A stretch of 64,000 bases of DNA from Deinococcus indicus (GTDB lineage: Bacteria > Deinococcota > Deinococci > Deinococcales > Deinococcaceae), in the NCBI RefSeq assembly GCF_002198095.1, contig NZ_NHMK01000024.1:1-64000 (forward strand), read 5' to 3'. Below the pieces are notes generated by a model. The model saw only the letters and a list, made by a program, of their open reading frames with translations. It ran no database searches and was not told where the DNA came from. This document shows positions 35,830 to 42,621 of this stretch, in pieces (within the stretch, counting starts at the first letter, position 1; every line of letters starts with the position of its first letter). Made by a program: the position numbers and the translations under genes.

Positions 35830-36507
35830 GTGCTGCTGAGTATCGACTGGGACGCCTTCTCGGGCACGCGGGAACTGGTGTTCGACGCGCCGATCTGGGG
35901 GACGCGGGACCTCGACCATGACCGGTCCGGCGCGTGGGTGGACCGCGCGCGCCAGCGTGGAGGTCGTGACTGGGACGCGCTGGAGACGGATTTCCCGCTG
36001 TACTCCGGCTGGGAGGCCCTCCGCGCGTACGTGGGCATTCCGGCGTTCGTGACGCTCAGTCACGCGGACGCCTGGGCGTGGCTGGAACGGTATCCGGGCC
36101 TGGATGTGCTGAACCTCGACTCGCACCACGATCTGGGGAGCCGCAGTGGCGACCCGGCGCGCGTGCGGCCCGGCAACTGGGCGGGCCTGGGACTGGCGCG
36201 CGGCCTGATCCGCACGGTCACGACGCTGTACCCGGACTGGCACGCGGACCTGCCCGTCGCGGAGGGTTTCGATCTGGACCGCACGCGCGGCGAGATCCGC
36301 GACCTGCTGCCCGCCGCGCTGCTGGACCGCGTGACCCTGACCCGGCAGGCTCGGCCCGGCGCGGACCTGCCCGACCCGGCGCGGGTCACGTCGCTGCTGC
36401 TGGTGCAGTCCCCGGCGTGGACGAACCCGGCGCACGACCCGGCGTTCCTGGCGCTGGCGGCCGAACTGCGCGCCACGCCCATCGTGCCGCCGCTGGCCCG
36501 TCCCTGA
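35830..36507 (+). CDS. Hypothetical protein with an arginase-like metal motif
   Basis: 225 residues from the GTG at 35830 (another GTG at 35824 is possible). TAAGCT at 35818-35823 ends 6 bases before 35830, the spacing seen for leaderless genes here. It begins LLSIDWDAFSG and has VLNLDSHHDLGS at about residue 97, like the DxHxD-type metal site of arginase/ureohydrolase or UPF0489 proteins. Other conserved acids are not obvious. I infer a metal-dependent hydrolase-like fold with unknown substrate. Confidence 0.65.
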   Translation: MLLSIDWDAFSGTRELVFDAPIWGTRDLDHDRSGAWVDRARQRGGRDWDALETDFPLYSGWEALRAYVGIPAFVTLSHADAWAWLERYPGLDVLNLDSHHDLGSRSGDPARVRPGNWAGLGLARGLIRTVTTLYPDWHADLPVAEGFDLDRTRGEIRDLLPAALLDRVTLTRQARPGADLPDPARVTSLLLVQSPAWTNPAHDPAFLALAAELRATPIVPPLARP

Positions 36508-36634
36508 CCCGGTATTCCCCCGACAGGTTGGACGGCATCCTTGTGAGCGGCGCGCCGCAGCAACGCCTACAATGACGGGGCAGAGGAACCCGCAGCAGTC
36601 CCCCACCTGCGATCCCGCGCGATCAGGAGCCGAC

Positions 36635-37147
36635 GTGACCAGTATTCACACCGATGAACAGACCCTTCCCGCCACCTATCAGGTCGGCGTGTTCGCCCTG
36701 ATCCGCAACCGGGACGCCTACCTGATCGTCCAGCCGCGCCAGCCACTGCTGCCCGGCGGACGCCAGGGCCTTCCGGGCCTGCTGCTGGGCGGCAGCAGCG
36801 GCCTGAACCTCGTCGAGATGAACCTGCGCCGCGTGGTCCGCGAGCAGGTGAAACTGGTCGTCAGCGACCTGAAACTCGTCGGATCGCACGCCTCGCGCAG
36901 CCCGCAGGACAGCGGCGCCGACGCCCGCCTGAACCTGATCTTCGGCACCGAGTACAGCGCCGGGATTCTCGACCCGAACCCCGAACAGGTCGCCGCCGCC
37001 GACTGGATTCCCCGCACCGAGCTGCTGGAGCCCGGCGCGTACCCCGAATGGCTGGCCGCCGCCGTCCGCGACTTCGAGACGACCCAGGCCGCCGCCGCGC
37101 CCGCCGAACCCGCCCCGTCCCGCCTGCGCTTCGGCCGCCGCCGCTGA
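36635..37147 (+). CDS. Nudix-fold protein with a degenerate Nudix box
   Basis: 170 residues from the GTG at 36635 (AGGAG upstream). The fold pattern is Nudix: GVFALIRNRDAYLIVQ, GLPGLLLGGSSG, then a helix NLRRVVREQVKLVV, and a strand LIFGTEYSAG with ADWIPRTELL. In the Nudix box the consensus REUXEE reads R-R-V-V-R-E: two of the metal-binding glutamates are Arg. It may be inactive as a hydrolase or use other residues; ligand sensing is an option. The C-terminus is Ala/Pro-rich and basic. A TACAAT box lies about 60 bases upstream, so it has a leader. Confidence 0.75.
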   Translation: MTSIHTDEQTLPATYQVGVFALIRNRDAYLIVQPRQPLLPGGRQGLPGLLLGGSSGLNLVEMNLRRVVREQVKLVVSDLKLVGSHASRSPQDSGADARLNLIFGTEYSAGILDPNPEQVAAADWIPRTELLEPGAYPEWLAAAVRDFETTQAAAAPAEPAPSRLRFGRRR

Positions 37148-37193
37148 CCGCCCCCCCCGGCGGCCCCCGCCCCACCCGAAAGCTGCCGTGAGG

Positions 37194-37248
37194 TAAGCTC
37201 GTGGGCGGCCCGTGACCTGTGCTGTCGCTGCGGCCGGAGGTCACCCCT
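37194..37248 (+). promoter_or_regulatory. Promoter and ribosome-binding-site hairpin of the VUT gene
   Basis: TAAGCT (37194-37199) is a -10 box. About 12 bases into the expected leader, GTGACCT (37212-37218) pairs perfectly with AGGTCAC (37238-37244), and the second arm contains most of the GGAGG ribosome-binding site (37236-37240) of the ATG at 37249. Translation should therefore be blocked unless the 7-bp stem opens. The loop is 19 bases. It could be a protein-, temperature- or ligand-controlled switch; it does not match the preQ1 aptamers I know. Confidence 0.6.
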
Positions 37249-37803
37249 ATGAAACCCACCCCCGCGCGGAGCCTGCTCGCCCCGCTGCCCCTGCTGCTGA
37301 TCGCGCTGTACGCCCTGAGCATCCTGCTCGCCAACCTGACGCTGAACACCTTCGTGCCGCTTCCGCTGTACGGCCTGCTCAGCGTGGGCACCATCTTCTT
37401 CGCGGCCGTGTTCACGCTCCGCGACCGCATCCACCGGGCGGGCGGCCTGAACGCCGTGTACGTCGCCATTGCCGCCGCGCTGATCGTGAACACCGTCGTG
37501 GCCCTGCTGACCGGCACGCCCTGGCGCTTCATCGGCGCGAGCTTCCTGGCGATCCTCGCCGGCGAACTGGCCGACACCGCCGTGTACCAGCGCCTGATCC
37601 AGCGCAGCTGGTGGACGCGGGTCCTGGCCAGCAACGCCGTGAGCGTCCCGCTGGACAGCGTGCTGTTCAACCTGCTGGCCTTCTGGGGCGACATGCCCGC
37701 CTCGCAGATCGCGCAGATCATCTTCGCGGACATCGTCATCAAGTACCTGATCGCCGCGCTGTTCGCCTTCCGCATCCGCCGGGCCGCGCGCGCCGCCACC
37801 TGA
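37249..37803 (+). CDS. VUT-family transporter (YhhQ-like)
   Basis: 184 residues with six hydrophobic helices: LLAPLPLLLIALYALSILLANL, then LYGLLSVGTIFFAAVFTLRD, and the signature loop ELADTAVYQRLIQRSWWTRV followed by SNAVSVPLDSVLFNLLAFWG. This is the VUT/QueT-like family (PF02592), several members of which take up queuosine precursors such as preQ0 or 7-deazaguanine derivatives. No queuosine genes are adjacent, so the substrate is uncertain. A hairpin covers its ribosome-binding site. Its TGA stop is the first triplet of mini-element copy 4. Confidence 0.88.
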   Translation: MKPTPARSLLAPLPLLLIALYALSILLANLTLNTFVPLPLYGLLSVGTIFFAAVFTLRDRIHRAGGLNAVYVAIAAALIVNTVVALLTGTPWRFIGASFLAILAGELADTAVYQRLIQRSWWTRVLASNAVSVPLDSVLFNLLAFWGDMPASQIAQIIFADIVIKYLIAALFAFRIRRAARAAT

Positions 37804-37900
37804 TCCCGACTCCGACTGAAGGGGCGGCCAAGCCCGCCGGGTCCGAGATGGGAAAGCAACGGCTTTCGGATTGTCAGCGAACCAGACGGAGTCTGTATGA
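37801..37900. repeat. TIR mini-element, copy 4 (100 bp), supplying the VUT stop codon
   Basis: Left end TGATCCCGACTCCGACTGAA, inner AAGCCCGCCGGGTCCGAG, then TTTCGGATTGTCAGCGAACC, right end CGGAGTCTGTATGA. The leading TGA is the stop codon of the VUT gene. Confidence 0.85.
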
Positions 37901-37912
37901 CCCGAACACGAC

Positions 37913-37961
37913 CACCAGAGCAGCGCCCCGCCAACTGAACTGGCGGGGCGCTGCTCTGGTG
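37913..37961. terminator. Hairpin with perfect 21-bp stem after GH31 gene
   Basis: 37913-37933 pairs base for base with 37941-37961 around the 7-base loop ACTGAAC. It lies 10 bases beyond the GH31 stop (minus strand) and 12 bases beyond mini-element 4. No T run; it may block transcription in both directions or act as an RNA end-stabiliser. Confidence 0.75.
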
Positions 37962-37971
37962 AACCTTGCGG

Positions 37972-40434
37972 TCAGTCGATGGGCAGGGCGTCGGTCGGCA
38001 CGGTGTCGTCGTCTTCCTCGTCGAGGTTCAGCGTCACGGTCTGCCAGCGGGCGGGGAGGGTCAGGCGCAGCACGCCGTCCTCGTAGGCGAAACTGGCCGC
38101 GCCCTGCACCTCGCGCACGTGCGACAGGCCCAGGATGTGCAGGGCCTCGCGCTGCTCGAAGGCCGGCGCGTCGCCCTCGGCCTCGCGGCGGATGACGAGG
38201 CGCGTGCCCTGCCGCTCGCCGACCAGCCGGGTCAGGCGACCCGCGGCCGGGCCGTCCCCGGCGTCCTCGAACAGCTGCCCGATGAAGCCCGCCGGTCCCG
38301 CGTGGACCAGCCACGACAGCCGTTCCCAGCGGGCCGAGGTGGTGTGCGGCGCGGGTTCCGTGACCGGGATGGCCTCGCCGGCCCGCAGGTACATGGGCAG
38401 CGTGTGCAGCGGCGCGTTCGCCACGACGTGCTGCCCGCCCGTATGCACGGCCCCGAACTCCGAGAGGTTGAACACTTCCGCCCAGCGGCCCGCCGGGAGG
38501 TACACCAGCCGGCGGCGGTGCCCGGCGCGCAGGACCGGCGCGACCATCAGGCCCTCGCCCAGCAGGTACTGCGTGTCCTCGCGCACGGCGTCCTCGTCGG
38601 CGGGCCAGTGGAGCGCCAGCGGGCGCATGACCGGCAGGGCCGTGCGGGTCGCCGCCTGCGCCAGCGTGTACAGGTGCGGCAGCAGCCGGTAGCGCAGGTT
38701 CAGTGCCGCGCGGATCACGTCCGTGAAGGTGTCCCCGAAGCGCCAGGGTTCCTGATCGGCCGTGCCCAGTGCCGAGTGGTTGCGCAGGAACGCGTACCCG
38801 ACCGCCGCCTGGTACCAGCGGGCCAGCAGTTCCCCGGTCGTGTCGCCGCCAAAGCCCCCCACGTCCGCCCCGGCGAACGGAATGCCGCTCAGGCCCAGGC
38901 CCTGGATCATGGGGAGGCTCAGGGACAGGTGCGACCACGTGGCCGTGTTGTCCCCGGTCCAGACGGTCGCGTGCCGCTGAATCCCGGCGTACCCGGCCCG
39001 CGTGAGAATCCACGGGCGCACCTGCGGACTGAACTTCGCGTACCCGGCGCGGCTGGCCTCGCTCATGCCGTTCGCGTACGCGTTATGCACCTCCAGGTGC
39101 GGGCGGTTGCCGTGCCTCGCGTCGTACGGCAGGGTCTTGCCCTCGGTCTCACGCGGCTCGCGCAGGCTGAAGCACGCGGGTTCGTTCATGTCGTTCCACT
39201 GGCCCTGAATCCCGGCGTCCGCGAAGAACCTGTGCCGACCTGCCCACCAGTTCACCACCTCGGGCCGCGTGAAATCCGGGAACACCGCCGGGTCCGGCCA
39301 GACCTCGCCGACCAGCACGTCCCCGCGCGCCGTGCGGACCAGATGATCCCCACGCACGGCCTCCTCGTACACGTCGTACCCGGCCTCCACCTTCACGCCC
39401 GGATCGATGATTGGCACCAGCTTCACGCCCTGCGCGCCCGCCTCCCGCACGAACGCCCGCAGGTCCGGGAAGTTCGCGCGCTGCACCGTCCACACCTTGT
39501 ACGCATCCATGTAATCGATGTCCACGTACACGCTGTCCAGCGGAAGATTCCGGTCCCGGTACCCCTGAATCACGTCCCGCAGGTCCTGCGCCGTCCGGTA
39601 CCCCCAGCGGCTCTGACCGGCCCCCAGCGCCCACAGCGGTGGCATCGGCGCGTACCCCGTCAGGTCCGCGTAGCGCCGCAGCACGTCCGCCGGACGCGGC
39701 CCGGACAGCACGTACACGTCCAGCTCCGGACCCGCCGACGCCCACCGCAACTCGTGCGGATGCGCGCGCGCCACGTCCGCCTCCATCCGCCACGGCTCGT
39801 CCACGAACACCCCGTGCGCCCGGCCCTCGTGCAGCACCGTCGTGAACGGCACCGACACGTACAGCGGGTCCGTCTCCGTGTGATGCGGGAAGCAGTCCGT
39901 GTTCCAGAACGTCAGGTGCATGCCGCGCTTGTCGATCGGCCCGACCCGCTCGCCGAACCCCAGGAACGCCGCGCCCTCCGGAGCGTCCAGGTTCAGGCGC
40001 GAGCGGCGCAGGTTGAAGCGCTCGGCATCCAGCGCCGGCCGCTGCGTGGGCGCCTCACCACCCCACACGGGAGCCGACACCAGCACCCGCGCCGAGGCCC
40101 CACTGCCCGTCAGGACCTGCCACGCCCCCGACACGCGGTCCAGCCGGAACGACAACCCGGCCCCGATCACCAGCAGCTCGTCGTCCAGATCCGCCGCGTT
40201 CAGGGTCAGCCCGGCCGGCAGGTCCGGCCGCACCGCGAAACTCCGCTTGACCGGCGCACGCGGAAAGCCCAGCGAGTTCGCCCGCGCCTCCGGCAGCAAC
40301 CGCACCCGCAGCACCCCCGGCAACGGCGCCGACACCACCAGCACGTCCGACTCGCCCCACACGCGCACCTCGGACCCCTGCCCGCCGGCCGCCGCCACCC
40401 CACCACTTTCCACCGCGAACGAAGAGAACCTCAT
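37972..40434 (-). CDS. Glycoside hydrolase family 31 (alpha-glucosidase type)
   Basis: 820 residues. N-terminal beta-sandwich, then a (beta/alpha)8 barrel with the GH31 markers YGY-like SRWGYRT, VYVDIDYMD, the nucleophile D415 in GQWNDMNEP, and the acid/base D495 in HATVWTGDN. The PVMRPLALHWP and MVAPVLRAG segments of the C-terminal beta domain are present. No signal peptide, so it acts in the cytoplasm on alpha-glucosides taken up from outside or on storage glucan. TACGCT at 40444-40449 ends 9 bases before the ATG (probably leaderless). The family also contains alpha-xylosidases; WNDMNEP favours glucosidase. Confidence 0.93.
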   Translation of the reverse strand: MRFSSFAVESGGVAAAGGQGSEVRVWGESDVLVVSAPLPGVLRVRLLPEARANSLGFPRAPVKRSFAVRPDLPAGLTLNAADLDDELLVIGAGLSFRLDRVSGAWQVLTGSGASARVLVSAPVWGGEAPTQRPALDAERFNLRRSRLNLDAPEGAAFLGFGERVGPIDKRGMHLTFWNTDCFPHHTETDPLYVSVPFTTVLHEGRAHGVFVDEPWRMEADVARAHPHELRWASAGPELDVYVLSGPRPADVLRRYADLTGYAPMPPLWALGAGQSRWGYRTAQDLRDVIQGYRDRNLPLDSVYVDIDYMDAYKVWTVQRANFPDLRAFVREAGAQGVKLVPIIDPGVKVEAGYDVYEEAVRGDHLVRTARGDVLVGEVWPDPAVFPDFTRPEVVNWWAGRHRFFADAGIQGQWNDMNEPACFSLREPRETEGKTLPYDARHGNRPHLEVHNAYANGMSEASRAGYAKFSPQVRPWILTRAGYAGIQRHATVWTGDNTATWSHLSLSLPMIQGLGLSGIPFAGADVGGFGGDTTGELLARWYQAAVGYAFLRNHSALGTADQEPWRFGDTFTDVIRAALNLRYRLLPHLYTLAQAATRTALPVMRPLALHWPADEDAVREDTQYLLGEGLMVAPVLRAGHRRRLVYLPAGRWAEVFNLSEFGAVHTGGQHVVANAPLHTLPMYLRAGEAIPVTEPAPHTTSARWERLSWLVHAGPAGFIGQLFEDAGDGPAAGRLTRLVGERQGTRLVIRREAEGDAPAFEQREALHILGLSHVREVQGAASFAYEDGVLRLTLPARWQTVTLNLDEEDDDTVPTDALPID

Positions 40435-40461
40435 GATGGACCCAGCGTAGCGCGCCGGGAG

Positions 40462-40520
40462 TCAATGGTTGAAAGTTGATGGTTGAAAGAAGCGCGGCTC
40501 CATCGACTATCAACCATCAC
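40462..40520. repeat. Heptamer hairpin repeat, copy 4
   Basis: AGTTGATGGTTGAAAG on the left and CTATCAACCATCACC on the right form imperfect inverted arms; it lies between the RNase H-like gene stop and the GH31 gene. Confidence 0.7.
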
Positions 40521-40528
40521 CGTTCTCC

Positions 40529-41320
40529 TCAGCCGACGTCCAGGAATTCGACCTGCACGCCGTTCTCGTCGGCGGCGCGGCGCGCGAGTTGCAGCGTCGC
40601 CTGCGCGCCCGCCCGCAGCGCCCGCTCGGGCCGGTGCCACAGCGCCTGCGCGACCCGGCTGGCCCGCCGCACGACGAGTACCTCGCCCGGCAGGGCCAGC
40701 CCCACGGCGGCCAGCAGTGCCTGCGCGCTCGGCGGGACCTCCGACATCACGTCCAGCGGCACGTGCGCCGTCACGCGCTCGCCGGGTCGGCGCAGGCTCA
40801 CGCGGGCCTCGTCCCCGGCGGCGCGCTGCTCGATCAGCACGTCCGACCGGGCGGCCGTCAGGCCCGGCGTGCCCAGGCCCCGCCGCGCGTCGTTCGCCAG
40901 CTCGTGCGCCGTGAGCATGTGCCGCCGCGTGCGCGGCGCGTACCGCACGCGCAGGTCCACGCCCCGCGCCGCGACCTCTTCCAGCACCTCGCGGGCCGCG
41001 ACCGTCAGGACCTCCGGCCCGCGCCCGCGCCCGACCGACGCGATCACCGCCTCGTTATCCGTGTGAACCGTCAGCGCCTCGCCGACCGGCGCGGCCCGCA
41101 CCGCCTCCAGCACCGCGCGCACCTCGGCCGCGTTGTTGTCCGGGGCGCGCAGCTGCCCCTGAAACCGCGCCGGCAGTTGCCCCGGCACGATCAGCACCAG
41201 TCCCCAGCCACCCACGCCCACCAGCCGCCCCTCGGCGTCCGGTCCCTCATTCCAGCTGGCATCCACGAACGCCTGATTCACGCCGCACCACCCCCACACG
41301 CACCGCGCGCTGACCGTCAT
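40529..41320 (-). CDS. RNase HI-like protein with C-terminal extension
   Basis: 263 residues. The first 140 form an RNase H fold with the four acidic catalytic residues in order: Asp in QAFVDASW, Glu in NNAAEVRAV, Asp in VHTDNEAVI and Asp in AHELANDARRG. The remaining 120 residues are a separate all-purpose extension without recognised domain. It may remove RNA from RNA:DNA hybrids. A GTG at 41281 (just before QAFVDASW) is an alternative start and would remove a poorly conserved N-terminus. A heptamer hairpin follows. Confidence 0.82.
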   Translation of the reverse strand: MTVSARCVWGWCGVNQAFVDASWNEGPDAEGRLVGVGGWGLVLIVPGQLPARFQGQLRAPDNNAAEVRAVLEAVRAAPVGEALTVHTDNEAVIASVGRGRGPEVLTVAAREVLEEVAARGVDLRVRYAPRTRRHMLTAHELANDARRGLGTPGLTAARSDVLIEQRAAGDEARVSLRRPGERVTAHVPLDVMSEVPPSAQALLAAVGLALPGEVLVVRRASRVAQALWHRPERALRAGAQATLQLARRAADENGVQVEFLDVG

Positions 41321-41438
41321 TCTCCACGCAGAAAGCCCAGCCTGCGCCCGGCGCTTCCTTCACGTATTTCCTTCACGTATTCAACCGCGCCGCGCCAGCC
41401 CCGCGCATCGGCCAGCACGCCTACGCCCACCCCGCCAG

Positions 41439-41642
41439 TCACTCCAGCGTGATGTCCAGCCGCCGCGCCAGCACCCGCCGCGCCGCCACATGCAGGCTCC
41501 GCGGATCGTACTCACCCGCCTCCAGCCGCCGCAGCACCTCCGGCGCTACCCCCGCCTCCCGCGCCAGGGCCACCAGCGAAATCCCCAGCAGACGCCGCCG
41601 CGCTCCCACCGCCACCGCTCCCGGAAAAGTCACCGAATCCAT
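41439..41642 (-). CDS. Small XRE-type helix-turn-helix protein
   Basis: 67 residues. GARRRLLGISLVALAREAG and VAPEVLRRLEAGEYDPRS fit the five-helix Cro/C1 (XRE) DNA-binding domain: R-x(3)-L, then LVALA.EAGV, RLEAGE. It contains nothing else. It is divergent from pyrE (start 41729) and could act on the short shared control region. No partner toxin gene is seen beside it. Confidence 0.72.
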   Translation of the reverse strand: MDSVTFPGAVAVGARRRLLGISLVALAREAGVAPEVLRRLEAGEYDPRSLHVAARRVLARRLDITLE

Positions 41643-41728
41643 GCACCATCATGCCCCCACCCCACCCCCACGCAATGGAACCCAGCCCCCCAACCGGCAC
41701 GGCCGCCCAGGATGAAATACTGACCCCC

Positions 41729-42289
41729 ATGAACGTCCTGGATCTCTACCAGCAGGCCGGCGCGTACCACGAAGGCCACTTCCTCCTCGCCTCCGGCCGC
41801 CACAGCCCCAAATTCCTCCAGAGCACCACCCTCCTCCAGCACCCTCACCTGACCGAACAGATCGGACAGGCCCTCGCCCAGCGCCTCAAAGACACAGGCG
41901 TCCACGCCGACCTGCTCATCGGCCCCGCCATGGGCGGCGTCGTCCTCGCCTACGAAACCGCCCGCCACTACGGCACCCGCGCCATCTTCGCCGAGAAAGA
42001 CGGCCACGGCGGCATGAAAATCCGCGAAGCCTTCACCATCAAGCCCGGCGAGACCTTCATCGCCGTCGAAGACGTCCTCACCACCGGCGGCAGCGTCCTC
42101 AAAGCCGTCCGCGCCGCCGAAGCCGCCGGAGGCCACTGCGCCGCCATCGCCTGCATCGTCGACCGCCGCCCCGTCGAGGGTGATCTGGAGGGCTACCCGC
42201 TCGTGTCCCTCACGCGGCTCGTGTTCGACACGTACGCCCCGGACGAGGTTCCGGCGTGGCTGGCGGCCATTCCCTTGCAGGAGATCTGA
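41729..42289 (+). CDS. pyrE: Orotate phosphoribosyltransferase
   Basis: 186 residues from the ATG at 41729. FLLASGRHSPKFLQ (orotate side), GPAMGGVVLAYE, an EKDGHGGMKIREAF lid loop, and the PRPP-binding IAVEDVLTTGGSV are all in place. It makes orotidine 5'-phosphate from orotate and PRPP in pyrimidine synthesis. AATACT at 41716-41721 ends 7 bases before the ATG (leaderless). It is not clustered with other pyr genes here. A long repeat follows its stop. Confidence 0.96.
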   Translation: MNVLDLYQQAGAYHEGHFLLASGRHSPKFLQSTTLLQHPHLTEQIGQALAQRLKDTGVHADLLIGPAMGGVVLAYETARHYGTRAIFAEKDGHGGMKIREAFTIKPGETFIAVEDVLTTGGSVLKAVRAAEAAGGHCAAIACIVDRRPVEGDLEGYPLVSLTRLVFDTYAPDEVPAWLAAIPLQEI

Positions 42290-42621
42290 GGGTTCCTGGG
42301 GGTTGCCGCCTGCGTGTTTCCCCACCCCCCAGCCCCCATCCCCAGGGGGGACGGGGGGCTTTCGTTGGCACTGGGCAGGTATTTCTCGGGCGTTCGTGGC
42401 GGGTGTTGGGCGGGGACGGCCACGCCTCACACGCCATCCTTCGCCACCGTCGCGTCCGCCCCGCGCGCTGCGCGCACGACGGGCCGGGTGGCGACGACGC
42501 TCGCCTTTCAAGGCTCCCCTTGAGGGGAGCTGTCAGCGAAGCTGACTGAGGGGTCCTGCGAAGCAGATGGGTCCTGCGAAGCAGCTGTGTGCCGCTGCGA
42601 AGCAGCCTCCCTTCCCACTCC
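42290..42621. other. Repeat-filled gap between pyrE and the ABC exporter
   Basis: 332 bases with the modular repeat copy C (42320-42484), a compound hairpin region (42510-42553: CTCCCCTTGAGGGGAG, then GTCAGCGAAGCTGAC) and three copies of the mini-palindrome CTGCGAAGCAG (42556-42566, 42574-42584, 42595-42605). No coding sequence is supported. Confidence 0.8.
42320..42484 (+). repeat. Modular intergenic repeat, copy C (165 bp)
   Basis: It has the CCCCACCCCCCAGCCCCC head with a G-rich partner, GGCACTGGGCAGGTATTTCTC, TGGGCGGGGACGGCCACG, CTCACACGCCATCCT, and the CGCGCGCTGCGCGCACGACGG tail. By eye it is closer to copy B than to copy A. Confidence 0.85.

Noticed and set aside
37212..37244. preQ1 riboswitch before the VUT transporter
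   Set aside because: The short hairpin lacks the pseudoknot and A-rich tail of preQ1-I and is too short for preQ1-II/III; only an RBS-masking stem is supported.
37966..40479. 837-codon plus-strand frame opposite GH31
   Set aside because: Antisense of a gene with complete catalytic motifs; no ribosome-binding site or domain.
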